Shown: positions 7,704-16,625, counted from the first letter of the stretch. The stretch: DNA of 35,602 nucleotides from CAZSNT01 sp964607765 (GCA_964607765.1 CAZSNT010000109.1:1-35602), one strand, 5' to 3'. Numbers and translations: made by a program. The notes: generated by a model not told the origin, from the sequence alone.

Positions 7704-9095
7704 ATGCAGGACTACGAGTCTGAAAAAGTCGAGACGATCAGGATCGACCTGAAGAAGTCGACGGTGACTCCCATCCTCACGCCGAGCGAGCCGAAGATCA
7801 CATTGCCGCCGGCTCTTGGGGAGCAGCCGCCGGCGGTCGAAGGAGACCGTGCGGGCGACGAGCTCTTCACCGAGCTGTTCGAGAGCTGCTACGACGGCGT
7901 GCTGATCACCACACCTGACGGGGAGATATTGCGCTCGAACGAGCGTGCCCAGGCCCTGTTCCTACTGGCCGGTGAGACACTCAGCCGTGTGAATGCCGTG
8001 GCGTTGTTCTCGGGTGCTGACGAGGGGATGCTGGAGTGGATTGTTGACAAGCTGCAGGGCAAGAGCCGCGTGTTCATCGAGTGCTACTGCAATCGACAGG
8101 ACGAGGCCGTGTTTCCGGCCGATGTGACGGTCAGCCGGATCCACTTCGGCGGGGATAATCAGCTGTGTTTTTTCGTCAGGAACGTCACGGTCCGGAAGCA
8201 GACTGAAGAGGCCCTGAAACAGGCGCAGGAGGAGTTGCTTGGCGCTGCCCACAAATCGGGCATGGCTGAGATAGCGACCGGCGTACTGCACGATGTGGGC
8301 AATGTTCTGAACAGCATCAACGTAAGCTGCGAGCTGATGGCCGGTGCGGCCCGCAGTTCCACCCTGGAAGCGCTCACGCGCGTGAACGGTCTGCTCGCCG
8401 AGCACACGTCCGATCTGACAGAGTTCCTGAGCGATCCGGACCAAGCGCGCAAGATTCTGGAGGTCTACCGGGAGGCGGAAAACACTCTGGCAGAGGAGAA
8501 GACGCAGATTGCTGCGGAGACGCAGCACCTGCAGCGCCAGGTCGATCTGTTGCGGGAGGTGGTCACGACGCAGCAGGATTATGCGCGAGTTGGCTTATTC
8601 TCCCAGGAAACGAGTGTTCAGGATGTGATCAACGATGCGCTTGCGCTTCAGAAGACGCGTTTGGACAGTTACAACGTGACGGTTGAGCGGGATTGCGACC
8701 CGACGTTGGTTGTTACCACGCAGAAGACGAAGCTGGTGTACGTGCTGATCAATCTGATACAGAACGCGGTCGACGCCTTGAAGGAGGACAACAGCAGCAA
8801 TCCTGACGCGCGCACGCTGCGCATTGAGACGGAGTCGGCGGACGACATGGTGGTCGTTCGCGTCATCGACAACGGCGTTGGCATACCGGACGAGAATCTG
8901 ACGGACATTTTCACACATGGTTTCACCACGAAGCCGGACGGCCACGGCTTCGGCCTGCACACATGCGCCAATTTCATGAACGAGATCGGTGGCTCAATAA
9001 CAGTTTCCAGCGACGGCCTGGGGGAAGGCAGCCGTTTTGAGCTGCGGATTCCGGTCGTGACAGCAGAGCCGAGGGGCGACGAAGCGGATGAGTAA
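7704..9095 (+). CDS. PAS-domain sensor histidine kinase (soluble)
   Basis: A 463-residue cytoplasmic kinase with no membrane segment. Residues about 52-165 are a PAS domain (CYDGVLITTPDGEILRSNERA near 62-82). A short coiled coil follows, then a phosphoacceptor helix with the variant H-box GVLHDVGNVLNS, His196, seen in a subfamily of PAS-linked kinases. Residues about 300-455 are a HATPase_c domain with the N-box (LINLIQNAVDAL), G1 (DNGVGIP) and G2 (GHGFGLHTC) motifs. The chosen ATG gives a sensible hydrophilic N-terminus, though its ribosome site (GGGGA) is only fair. The stop overlaps the start of the response regulator by eight bases, so the pair is translationally coupled. The signal is probably cytoplasmic; nothing indicates a ligand or cofactor. 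Confidence 0.9.
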   Translation: MQDYESEKVETIRIDLKKSTVTPILTPSEPKITLPPALGEQPPAVEGDRAGDELFTELFESCYDGVLITTPDGEILRSNERAQALFLLAGETLSRVNAVALFSGADEGMLEWIVDKLQGKSRVFIECYCNRQDEAVFPADVTVSRIHFGGDNQLCFFVRNVTVRKQTEEALKQAQEELLGAAHKSGMAEIATGVLHDVGNVLNSINVSCELMAGAARSSTLEALTRVNGLLAEHTSDLTEFLSDPDQARKILEVYREAENTLAEEKTQIAAETQHLQRQVDLLREVVTTQQDYARVGLFSQETSVQDVINDALALQKTRLDSYNVTVERDCDPTLVVTTQKTKLVYVLINLIQNAVDALKEDNSSNPDARTLRIETESADDMVVVRVIDNGVGIPDENLTDIFTHGFTTKPDGHGFGLHTCANFMNEIGGSITVSSDGLGEGSRFELRIPVVTAEPRGDEADE

Positions 9096-9903
9096 CACGG
9101 GCAACAATCGAATCCTGATCGTGGACGACTCTCCGGCGATCCACGACGACTTCATCAAGATACTGGCGCCGGGCGCGGGCAGTGCCGGCAAGCTGAACGC
9201 GGCGCTCGCGGACCTGTTTGAGGAGGACGCCAGCAGTCGGGGCGCGCTGCTCACAACGGACGTGGCGTTCGAGCTTGCGCATGCGCATCAGGGCGAGGAA
9301 GCCTACCGCATGGTGGGGCAAGCGGCAGAAGCCGGGAGCCCGTTCGCTCTTGCGTTTGTGGATGTCCGTATGCCGCCGGGCTGGGACGGCATTGAGACCA
9401 TCTCGCGGATCTGGGCTGATCACCCCGGCCTGGAGATGGTCATCTGCACGGCCTACTCCGACTACTCCTGGGAGAAGATCCTCGATAAGCTGGGCACAAC
9501 CGACAAACTGCAGTTTCTGCGCAAGCCTTTCGATGTTGTTTCGGTCAAGCAGATGGCCTTGGCTCTGACGGCGAAGTGGGATTTGGCCGAGCGTGATCGG
9601 CATTACGTGGAGAACCTGGAGACGGAAGTCGCTGAGCGCACGAAGGACCTGAAACAGAAGGTCACCGAGCTCGAAGAGGCGATGGACGAGATTGACCAGC
9701 TGCGCGGCATTCTGCCAATGTGCGTGTACTGCCACAAAGTACGGGATGACGAGGACTTCTGGCAGCAGGTCGACACTTACCTGCACTCACACACCAACGC
9801 CGAGATCAGTCACGGCATCTGTCCCGAGTGCTATGAGACGCACGTCAAGCCGATGCTCGAGGAGCACGTCGCCCAGAAGAAGGTTGTCAAGAAAGGCGCG
9901 TGA
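9088..9903 (+). CDS. Response regulator with coiled coil and C-terminal four-cysteine module
   Basis: The partner of the kinase just upstream, starting inside its last codons. Residues about 7-155 are a receiver domain with phosphoacceptor Asp92 (FVDVRMPPG), Thr121 and Lys146 (RKPFD). It carries an insertion of some 45 residues after the first helix, so the Asp lies far later than usual. Residues about 160-207 form a coiled coil. The C-terminus has C212-x-x-C215, then SHGICPEC with C245 and C248, likely a zinc or other metal site. There is no DNA-binding or GGDEF-type output domain. The CxxC...SHGxCPxC ending is a recurrent module at the end of signalling proteins in several anaerobic groups, with no function known to me. 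A standalone version occurs at 16099-16326. Confidence 0.9.
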   Translation: MSNTGNNRILIVDDSPAIHDDFIKILAPGAGSAGKLNAALADLFEEDASSRGALLTTDVAFELAHAHQGEEAYRMVGQAAEAGSPFALAFVDVRMPPGWDGIETISRIWADHPGLEMVICTAYSDYSWEKILDKLGTTDKLQFLRKPFDVVSVKQMALALTAKWDLAERDRHYVENLETEVAERTKDLKQKVTELEEAMDEIDQLRGILPMCVYCHKVRDDEDFWQQVDTYLHSHTNAEISHGICPECYETHVKPMLEEHVAQKKVVKKGA

Positions 9904-9939
9904 CGGGGGGGGATTACTGGTCTGGCAGCGGGTGGCTTC

Positions 9940-11778
9940 TCACGAGCCGCGGTGCCGTCGCAGGTGGACCTGCAGCAAGGCGATTTCCGCCGGTGTGACG
10001 CCGTCGATCCGGGCGGCCTGAGCGAGGTCGGTCGGCCGCACCTTCTCCAGCTTCAGCCGCGCTTCGTTACGCAGCCCCTGTATGGCGAACGAGAAGTCGC
10101 CGGGGATCGTCCACGCCTGGAGCTCGCGCAGCCCTTCTGCCTGTGCGGTCTGTCTCTGGATGTAACCCTCGTAGCGTGCTTCGATCTGCAGCTGTTCAGC
10201 TGCCCGTGGCGACACGTCGGGGACAGTGGGCAGATCGGAGCAGTTGTTTTCCGGGCGTCGCAGCAGTTCCCAGAGCGTGGTTCCCTGGCTGCGCTCGCTC
10301 TGCAGGATCTTCTTTGCGCGTTCGATCTCCTGCTCCAGGCCGATCGTCCCGGCGTAGTCGTCTCCCGACACCAGCCCGAGTTCGTGCCCGATGCGCATGA
10401 GCCGGCGGTCGGCATTGTCCTGCCGCAGCATCAGGCGGTACTCGGCTCGACTGGTGAACAGCCGGTAGGGCTCCACGATTTCCTTGGTCACCAGGTCATC
10501 GATCATCACCCCGATATAGGCCTGATCCCGTCCGAGGACGAGAGGCGCGCCGCCGGCTGCGGCGGACCGAGCGGCGTTGATTCCGGCAATCAGGCCTTGG
10601 CCCGCTGCTTCCTCGTAGCCGCTGGTGCCGTTGATCTGTCCTGCCAGGAAGATATTGGGCCAGTTCTTCAAAGCCAGGGAGCTGTCGAGCTGATGGGGAT
10701 GGACGAAGTCGTATTCGATGGCGTAGGCATAGCGCGTGATGTGAGCGTGCTCGAGTCCCGGCAGTGTACGGACCATCTGGCGCTGCACATCGACCGGCAG
10801 GCTCGTGGAGATGCCGTTGAGGTAGTACTCGTCGGTGAACACGCCTTCAGGTTCGATGTAGATGACGTGCCCGACGCGGTCGGGGAACCGGACCACCTTG
10901 TCCTCGAACGAGGGGCAGTACCGGGCTCCGGTGGCGTCTATACGGCCGGCGTAGAGCGGTGAACGGTCCAAGTTGCGACGCACCACTTCAGCGGTCTCCG
11001 CGGTGGACTGCGTGACGTAGCACGGCAGCTGCGGCAACTCTCCGCCCGCGAGTCGCGGGATGTCCCGCACCGGTGTTCGGAACGAGAATGTGTAGGGCTC
11101 TGGATCGGGGTCCTGTCGCGTCAACGAGGCCAGGTCCATGGTCCGGGCCAGTACGCGGGTCGGCGTGCCGGTTTTCAGTCGGCCCAGTTCGAGGCCCAGA
11201 TCGTCTCGGAGGCTCTCTGCCAGGGCCACGGCGGCCGCATCGCCGGCTCGGCCGCCGGGGAATGACATCAGGCCGTAATGGAGTTTCGCCTCGAGGAAAG
11301 TGCCGGTGGCCACGATCAGGGCTTGGCATTCCCAGCGATCACCGAACTCGGTAACCACGCCCGTGGCCCGTCCTGCCGCAACCGTGACACGGACAGCCTG
11401 CGCCTGGTGCACGAGCAGTCCGTCCTGGCGCTCCAGTACATGCTTCATGCGTTTCTGGTACACCAGTTTATCGCACTGCGCTCGTGGGGACAGCACGGCG
11501 GCTCCCTTGGAGCGGTTGAGCATGCGGAATTGAATGGCTGCCGCATCGGTATTGCGGGCCATCTCGCCGCCGAGCGCGTCGATTTCGCGGACCACGTGGC
11601 CTTTGGCAATCCCGCCGATCGCGGGGTTGCATGACATCTGCGCCACATGGTCATTGTTGATGGTGAGCAGCAGCGTGTCCGCGCCCAGCCGTGCAGCGGC
11701 GAGCGCGGCTTCGCAGCCGGCGTGTCCGCCGCCTATCACGATCACGTCGTATCGGTCGCATTGTGTCTGTGCAGCCAC
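9940..11778 (-). CDS. mnmG: tRNA uridine-5-carboxymethylaminomethyl synthesis protein MnmG (GidA)
   Basis: The FAD-binding half of the MnmE-MnmG complex, which modifies the wobble uridine (U34) of several tRNAs. The N-terminal dinucleotide-binding site is VIVIGGGHAGCEAA (12-25). It is followed by the family-specific stretch CNPAIGGIAKGHVVREIDAL, a later GYEEAAGQGLIAGINAA, and DDLVTKEIVEPYRLFTSRAEY. The length of 612 residues is close to the usual 620-630. Translation starts at GTG 11778, with GGAG five bases upstream. The gene converges with the response regulator (36-base gap) and diverges from NAD synthetase. mnmE is not in the window. A housekeeping gene in normal form. Confidence 0.97.
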   Translation of the reverse strand: MAAQTQCDRYDVIVIGGGHAGCEAALAAARLGADTLLLTINNDHVAQMSCNPAIGGIAKGHVVREIDALGGEMARNTDAAAIQFRMLNRSKGAAVLSPRAQCDKLVYQKRMKHVLERQDGLLVHQAQAVRVTVAAGRATGVVTEFGDRWECQALIVATGTFLEAKLHYGLMSFPGGRAGDAAAVALAESLRDDLGLELGRLKTGTPTRVLARTMDLASLTRQDPDPEPYTFSFRTPVRDIPRLAGGELPQLPCYVTQSTAETAEVVRRNLDRSPLYAGRIDATGARYCPSFEDKVVRFPDRVGHVIYIEPEGVFTDEYYLNGISTSLPVDVQRQMVRTLPGLEHAHITRYAYAIEYDFVHPHQLDSSLALKNWPNIFLAGQINGTSGYEEAAGQGLIAGINAARSAAAGGAPLVLGRDQAYIGVMIDDLVTKEIVEPYRLFTSRAEYRLMLRQDNADRRLMRIGHELGLVSGDDYAGTIGLEQEIERAKKILQSERSQGTTLWELLRRPENNCSDLPTVPDVSPRAAEQLQIEARYEGYIQRQTAQAEGLRELQAWTIPGDFSFAIQGLRNEARLKLEKVRPTDLAQAARIDGVTPAEIALLQVHLRRHRGS

Positions 11779-11957
11779 AGTGTCTCCAGGACCAAGGTCT
11801 GATGCCGTTGCGCGTGACGTTCCGGCTAACGCCGTCGTTCACTGTTTGGCATCGCTGAACCCGGGCAGTAAGGTAATTCAGCGAGGCGGCGTGGCAATGT
11901 GCGGGCTGGGAGCGCGTCCGCCGAGCAGACACTCGCCGCTTCGGCAGGAGGAGTTTC

Positions 11958-13928
11958 ATGACGTCGGACTTCGGCTACGTGCGGATTGCAGCGGCTGTAC
12001 CACCCGTGCAGCCGGGCGCTGTGGCTGCGAATGTTCAGGGGATGCTTGACGCTGCGCAGGATCTGCAGCAGATGCAGCCGGACATTGTGCTGTTTCCCGA
12101 GCTGTGTGTCACCGCTTACACGTGCGCGGATTTGTTCCAGCAGACTGCGCTGCTCGACGCGGCCGAGGCCGGGTTGGGCACGTTTGCGGCTGCGACTGCC
12201 GACAATCCGGCGGTGCTGGTCGTGGGGGTACCGCTGCGTCAGGACGGCGTGCTTTTCAACTGTGCGGCGGTGTTGCAGGGCGGCCATGTGCTTGGGGTTG
12301 TGCCGAAGACGTTCATTCCCGGGTACCGCGAGTACTACGAGACCCGCTGGTTCGCGCCCGCGCAGGCGGCCCGGTCCGACCACATCAGGGTCTGTGGTGG
12401 CCTGGTGCCGTTCGGTACGAACTTGCTTTTCAGCGATCCGCAGCGGAGCGCTTTCTGCATGGGTGTGGAGATTTGCGAGGATCTGTGGGCGCCCTCGCCG
12501 CCGAGCACGGCCCTGGCCCTCGCCGGCGCCACGGTTATCGTGAACCCGTCGGCGAGCAATGCCCTGGTCGGCAAAGCGGACTACCGCCGCTCTCTCGTAC
12601 AACAGCAGTCGGCGCGGTGCCTGGCCGCGTACGCGTACTGTTCGGCCGGCGTGGGTGAGTCAAGCACAGACATGGTTTTCGGCGGCCACGCGCTGGTCGC
12701 GGAAAACGGTGTGTTGCTGGCGGAGACGGACCGCTTCGAACGGGCGCGGACCACGCTGACCATGGACGTGGACCTTGACTTTGTGCAGCACGAGCGGATC
12801 AACAACGCGGTTTTCTCGCAGGCTGTGCAGCAGCACGCCGAGTCCGGCCGGCAGTGTTGCGGCTCGGCGTGTGCGTGCCACCGGATTCCTGTGCACACGC
12901 GGGGTCAGCTTCCGCCGCGGCCACTTCAGCGCCGCGTTGACCGGCACCCGTTCATTCCCGGCGATCCGTCCCGCAGACGCGAACGCTGCCAGGAGATATT
13001 CGCTATCCAGAGCAGCGGCCTGGCCACGCGCCTGCAGCACACGGGCATCCGCGATGTGGTGATCGGTCTGTCGGGCGGTCTTGACTCGACGCTTGCGCTC
13101 CTGGTGGTGCGCGATGCCTATTCACGGCTCGGCCTGGCCCCCTCCGGCGTTCACTGCCTGACCATGCCGGGGTTCGGCACGAGCGAGCGCACCTTGGGCA
13201 ACGTGCATGCCCTGTGTGAGGGATTGGGCGTAGCGTTGACCACCGTGGACATCACGCCCAGCTGTCGGCAGCACATGGCGGACATCGGGCACGACGGCGA
13301 GACCGGGGATATTGCGTTCGAGAACGTCCAGGCTCGGGAACGAACTCAGATCCTGATGGACAAGGCGAACATGCTGGGCGGCTTGGTAGTGGGGACCGGC
13401 GACCTGTCAGAGCTGGCTCTGGGCTGGTGTACCTACAACGGTGATCATATGTCCATGTACGCGGTCAATTCCGGCGTGCCGAAGACGCTGGTTCGCTACC
13501 TGATCGAGTACGTCGCCTCCAGCCGGTCTACGCCGGCGGTGGCCCAGGTGCTCACCGACATCCTCGACACGCCGATCTCGCCGGAACTGCTGCCGCCGGA
13601 CAGGCACGGGCAGATCTCGCAGCAGACCGAGGCAGTGGTCGGCCCATACGAACTGCACGACTTCTTCCTCTACCACTGCATCCGCTGCGGGTTCGCGCCG
13701 GATAAGGTCCTCTTTCTGGCGGAACAGGCATTCGGGACAGCGTATCCTGCTGCCGAGCTGCGACAGTGGTTGCAGGTGTTCTGTAAGCGCTTCTTCCAGC
13801 AGCAATTCAAGCGCTCGTGTCTTCCCGACGGCCCCAAAGTGGGTACGATCGCGCTGTCGCCTCGCGGCGATTGGCGCATGCCGAGCGACGCGTCAGCGAC
13901 CGTTTGGCTGGAACTGCTCGAGGAGTGA
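11958..13928 (+). CDS. nadE: Glutamine-dependent NAD+ synthetase
   Basis: The last step of NAD biosynthesis: amidation of deamido-NAD using ammonia released from glutamine. The N-terminal nitrilase-type glutaminase domain (about 1-290) shows the Glu-Lys-Cys triad at E48 (FPELC), K117 (VPKTF) and C173 (EICEDLW). The C-terminal synthetase domain (about 340-640) has the ATP pyrophosphatase loop SGGLDS at 372-377 and the family stretch GTGDLSELALGWCTYNGDH. The total of 656 residues matches the long bacterial/eukaryotic type. AGGAGG lies about six bases before the ATG. The glycosyltransferase gene follows 44 bases downstream, probably in the same transcript although the functions are unrelated. 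Confidence 0.97.
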   Translation: MTSDFGYVRIAAAVPPVQPGAVAANVQGMLDAAQDLQQMQPDIVLFPELCVTAYTCADLFQQTALLDAAEAGLGTFAAATADNPAVLVVGVPLRQDGVLFNCAAVLQGGHVLGVVPKTFIPGYREYYETRWFAPAQAARSDHIRVCGGLVPFGTNLLFSDPQRSAFCMGVEICEDLWAPSPPSTALALAGATVIVNPSASNALVGKADYRRSLVQQQSARCLAAYAYCSAGVGESSTDMVFGGHALVAENGVLLAETDRFERARTTLTMDVDLDFVQHERINNAVFSQAVQQHAESGRQCCGSACACHRIPVHTRGQLPPRPLQRRVDRHPFIPGDPSRRRERCQEIFAIQSSGLATRLQHTGIRDVVIGLSGGLDSTLALLVVRDAYSRLGLAPSGVHCLTMPGFGTSERTLGNVHALCEGLGVALTTVDITPSCRQHMADIGHDGETGDIAFENVQARERTQILMDKANMLGGLVVGTGDLSELALGWCTYNGDHMSMYAVNSGVPKTLVRYLIEYVASSRSTPAVAQVLTDILDTPISPELLPPDRHGQISQQTEAVVGPYELHDFFLYHCIRCGFAPDKVLFLAEQAFGTAYPAAELRQWLQVFCKRFFQQQFKRSCLPDGPKVGTIALSPRGDWRMPSDASATVWLELLEE

Positions 13929-13972
13929 GCGGGCGGCGCAGAGCCGGAGGGCAGGGCTGCCAGGGCACCGAA

Positions 13973-15799
13973 ATGCACGATGAAGCCGCTGAACTGCATG
14001 ACTCCCCCCGCTCGCGTGATCTGGCGAGCTGTGCCGGCACGGCGGCCGAACAGTCGACCGAGGCCCTGACCCCCCCCCCCCCCACAGCTCCGCTTGCCGG
14101 ACGCGCGTGCCGCGTTCTGCTGCTTCCGGGCGTTCCGCTGCTGGTGTTCGCCGCGCTGGCAATCAGCAGCATGGCGACCAAGTCGGCGACGTACGACGAA
14201 GGCGTGCTGCTCGGCTCGGGCGTCTACTACCTGCGCACGGGCGACACGTCGGTGAACGCCGAGAACCCGCCTCTGCTCAAGGCCGTGTATGCCCTGCCAA
14301 CGCTGCTGTTCCGCGACGTGTCCCTGCCGCCTGTCCCTGCTGCGGTGCGCTATTCCTACTCCATGCCGGATGGTTTCGAGTACGGCAACGCGGTCCTGCA
14401 TGGGCAGGCGCAGCCGCTGCGTATCCTGTTTTGCTGCCGGTTGATCGGGGTCGCGGCCGGTTGCCTGCTGGGCCTGGCGCTCTACGCTGCGGCCAGGCGG
14501 ATGTGGGCCGGAGCGGTTCCCGCCGTACTGTTGTGGCTCTACGCGCTGAGTCCGAACGTGCTGGCCCACACGCGCCTGTTCACCCCGGACATGGGTTGCG
14601 CCCTGATGGTGTTCCTCGTCGCCCTGTCCTTCTACTTTGTACTCAAGCGGGGCAAGCCGCGCGATTGCGTCGCGTGCGGTCTGGCGCTTGGTGGCGCGCT
14701 GCTCAGCAAATACACGGCAATTCTGCTGCTTCCCGTGATGCTGTGCCAGGCGGCGATCATGGTCGACAGACCGCGGTGCTGGAAGGCATGGGGCCGTGCT
14801 GCTGCGCGTCTGCTTGCCTGTTGGTGTGTAGCGCTGTTGCCGATAAACGTGTTCTACGGTTTTCGGGGCGTGGGCAGCACGTTGACCGACAGCACCTACC
14901 GCAGCGGCATGGTGCAGGCGTTCCAGAAGATGGCGGTTGTTGGCCGCATCCCACTGCCCGTGCCTGCAGATTATGTGCGGGGGTTCGACATTGTCGCTTT
15001 CAACAACAGGCCCGGGCTGCCGAACATCTTCCTTGGCAAGCTCTATCCGCAAGGCGGGTCGTGGTGGTATTACTACGTGGCTGTGTCTCTTCTCAAGATC
15101 CCGCTTGCGCTGCTGCTCGCACTCGTGCCGGCGTGCGTGGTTTTCGCCCGGGATCGGCGCAAGCACTGGCGCACGATCGCGTTCTTCGCCGTGCCGCCGC
15201 TGGTACTGTTCTGGAACTTCAGTTTTGTTGCCTATCGTCAGTTGGGGCTGCGTTACCTGTTGCCCACGTGGCCGTTCCTGCTGCTGTTCGTCGGGGGTGC
15301 GGTGCAGCGCGCGCGGCAGCTGTGGCAGTGCCGGCATGTTCGTCGGGCAGCGGCGGTTCTGGGCGCCTGGTACGCGGTGTCATCCCTCAGCGCCTATCCA
15401 CACTATCTGTCCTACTCGAACGAATTGGCCGGAGGCAGCAGCAGGGGCTGGCGCTGGCTCGCTTCGAGCGACTATGACTGGGGGCAGGACCTGCCTGCTC
15501 TGGCACGCTGGCAGCGTCGGCACGGCCGCCCTGCCACCTACGTGCTTTACCACGGTACGGCTGCACCTGCCGCCTACGGCGTGGCGGTGCAGCCTTGGGG
15601 CGAGCTTCCGCTTCCCGAGTATCTGGCGATCAGCACCACCAACTACTTCCTGATGCAGGACGTGCCTCTGATTGCGTTCCTGCGCGAGCATCGCCAGCCG
15701 ATCGCACGTGCCGGCAACAGCATCCACATCTTCGCACTCGACGAGGCGCTGCAACGCGAGTTCAGGGAACGGGCGGCGCGGCCCCCGGGAACGCCGTGA
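13973..15799 (+). CDS. GT39/ArnT-like membrane glycosyltransferase with poly-C tract near its start
   Basis: A polytopic inner-membrane protein of the GT39/PMT/ArnT superfamily, which uses polyprenyl-phosphate sugars to glycosylate lipids or proteins on the periplasmic side. After a hydrophilic N-terminus of about 45 residues, the first membrane helix (about 47-66) is followed by the catalytic-type Asp-Glu pair D75-E76 (ATYDEG) and an NPPLLKA motif, as in the family. Several further hydrophobic segments and a soluble C-terminal part follow, 608 residues in total. The start at 13973 is the best available, with AGGG seven bases upstream. Codons 33-37 lie in a run of 14 C (14070-14083), so one-base slippage would abolish the protein before its first helix. 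Acceptor and sugar are unknown. It is separated from the next operon by about 300 bases. Confidence 0.82.
   Translation: MHDEAAELHDSPRSRDLASCAGTAAEQSTEALTPPPPTAPLAGRACRVLLLPGVPLLVFAALAISSMATKSATYDEGVLLGSGVYYLRTGDTSVNAENPPLLKAVYALPTLLFRDVSLPPVPAAVRYSYSMPDGFEYGNAVLHGQAQPLRILFCCRLIGVAAGCLLGLALYAAARRMWAGAVPAVLLWLYALSPNVLAHTRLFTPDMGCALMVFLVALSFYFVLKRGKPRDCVACGLALGGALLSKYTAILLLPVMLCQAAIMVDRPRCWKAWGRAAARLLACWCVALLPINVFYGFRGVGSTLTDSTYRSGMVQAFQKMAVVGRIPLPVPADYVRGFDIVAFNNRPGLPNIFLGKLYPQGGSWWYYYVAVSLLKIPLALLLALVPACVVFARDRRKHWRTIAFFAVPPLVLFWNFSFVAYRQLGLRYLLPTWPFLLLFVGGAVQRARQLWQCRHVRRAAAVLGAWYAVSSLSAYPHYLSYSNELAGGSSRGWRWLASSDYDWGQDLPALARWQRRHGRPATYVLYHGTAAPAAYGVAVQPWGELPLPEYLAISTTNYFLMQDVPLIAFLREHRQPIARAGNSIHIFALDEALQREFRERAARPPGTP
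14070..14083 (+). repeat. Homopolymer run of 14 C inside the glycosyltransferase coding sequence
   Basis: Fourteen consecutive C encode Thr-Pro-Pro-Pro-Pro in the hydrophilic N-terminus of the glycosyltransferase. In the present length the long frame is open through the tract. A neighbouring frame that starts with an ATG at about 13980 closes at a TGA just before it. Tracts of this length are prone to slippage in replication and also to sequencing error. Confidence 0.9.
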
Positions 15800-16098
15800 C
15801 CTGGGGAGCTTTCGGGCCGACCGCTGTCGGTTGCTGCCGGCTGCCATCGATGGCTGTCGATCGGGATTCGTCTGGCCTCGTGTTTCGGTTTCCAGGCGTG
15901 TTTCTGCCTGCCTTCCTGAATTTGTGTGTCTCCGAACGTGCTAAAAGAGAATATGTTACGTCTGTCGCGGTCAGAGATTAACATCTTGTAATGAATGGCC
16001 GTTGCGTCCTTTAATGCGGCCGCTGTACCCTTCCATCAAAACGTTGAAAGTGATGTGTTCGGAACCTGACGAGTCGAGTGCAGAAAGGGACTCGGAAG
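15800..16098. other. Non-coding gap before the PqqD/ATP-grasp operon
   Basis: About 299 bases with no supported gene. The first half is GC-rich and contains short imperfect stems such as ACCG-ctgt-CGGT near 15820, too weak to call a terminator. From about 15915 it becomes AT-richer, as expected for a promoter region for the seven-gene operon that follows. Confidence 0.5.
15986..16015 (+). promoter_or_regulatory. Weak candidate promoter for the PqqD/ATP-grasp operon
   Basis: TTGTAA (15986-15991) and TTTAAT (16010-16015) are separated by 18 bases in the AT-rich part of the gap. They lie about 85 bases before the first start codon. The match is moderate and no operator is recognised nearby. Confidence 0.3.
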
Positions 16099-16326
16099 AT
16101 GGCCACAGAGAGAATACCAGTACAGTGTTGCGTGTGTCGGCGGGTTCGGGTGGGTGAGGAGTGGGTGGAGTTGGACGGCCGGCTCCGGCGCGGCTACTCC
16201 CACGGTTACTGTCCTGCATGTCAACGTGAGGCGCTGGCCGAAGTCGAGGTGTTCATCCGTGGGCATGGTCCTGAGCAGATGCCGCCACTGGCCGGTGTGA
16301 GTTCATGCGTTGCGACGTGCAGGTGA
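16099..16326 (+). CDS. Small four-cysteine protein (CxxC...SHGxCPxC type)
   Basis: A 75-residue protein with C10-x-x-C13, basic residues right after (RRVR), a Trp at about 22 and then SHGYCPAC: two CxxC-type pairs that likely bind zinc. The same layout ends the response regulator at 9088-9903, so this looks like that C-terminal module as a free protein. ATG 16099 is preceded by AGGGA at eight bases. A GTG at 16078 would add seven residues but has no such site. It is the first gene of the plus-strand operon, 52 bases before the PqqD-like gene. It has no membrane segment. By context it could be an adaptor or a redox or metal module for the pathway; LysW-type carrier proteins are also small Cys4 proteins used with ATP-grasp enzymes, but this one lacks the LysW C-terminal signature. 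Confidence 0.72.
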   Translation: MATERIPVQCCVCRRVRVGEEWVELDGRLRRGYSHGYCPACQREALAEVEVFIRGHGPEQMPPLAGVSSCVATCR

Positions 16327-16378
16327 GGCGAGTGAGATGAAGAGCGGGATGAAGAGCGTGCAGCAGGGAGGCGCAGTC

Positions 16379-16615
16379 ATGTCCAATCTGTCAAAATTGG
16401 CTCTCAACATGGACGGGTTCGCTTTTGATCCAACGAGTGGCGACAGCTACGTGCTCAACCCGACAGCGCTCGTAGTCACACAGGGGTTGAGGGACGGCAG
16501 GACAAGCGATCAGATTGCCCGGCAGCTTACCGCAGAGTACGAGGTCAGCGAGGAGGCGGCGTCTCGGGACATTGCGGACTTCCTGGTTCGCCTGAAGAGT
16601 CTGCGCCTGGTCTGA
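16379..16615 (+). CDS. PqqD-like protein (RiPP recognition element family)
   Basis: A 78-residue protein with the PqqD-family pattern. A first beta-hairpin reads GFAFDPTSGDSYVLNPTA (13-30), then LRDGRTSDQIARQL (37-50), a Tyr-containing turn and a C-terminal helix ending LKSLRLV. PqqD-like winged-helix domains bind leader peptides and present them to modifying enzymes. GGGAGG eight bases upstream supports the ATG at 16379. Earlier in-frame ATGs at 16337 and 16349 would add 14 or 10 residues with no family match. The ATP-grasp gene follows almost at once. No radical SAM enzyme, which PqqD usually serves, is present in the window. The likely ligand in this operon is the leader-like N-terminus of the decarboxylase two genes downstream (inference). 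Confidence 0.82.
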   Translation: MSNLSKLALNMDGFAFDPTSGDSYVLNPTALVVTQGLRDGRTSDQIARQLTAEYEVSEEAASRDIADFLVRLKSLRLV

Positions 16616-16625
16616 GGAGGACGTG

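Noticed and set aside
13670..15337. Long reading frame antisense to nadE and the glycosyltransferase
   Set aside because: It crosses two real genes on the other strand and has no recognisable fold or ribosome site.
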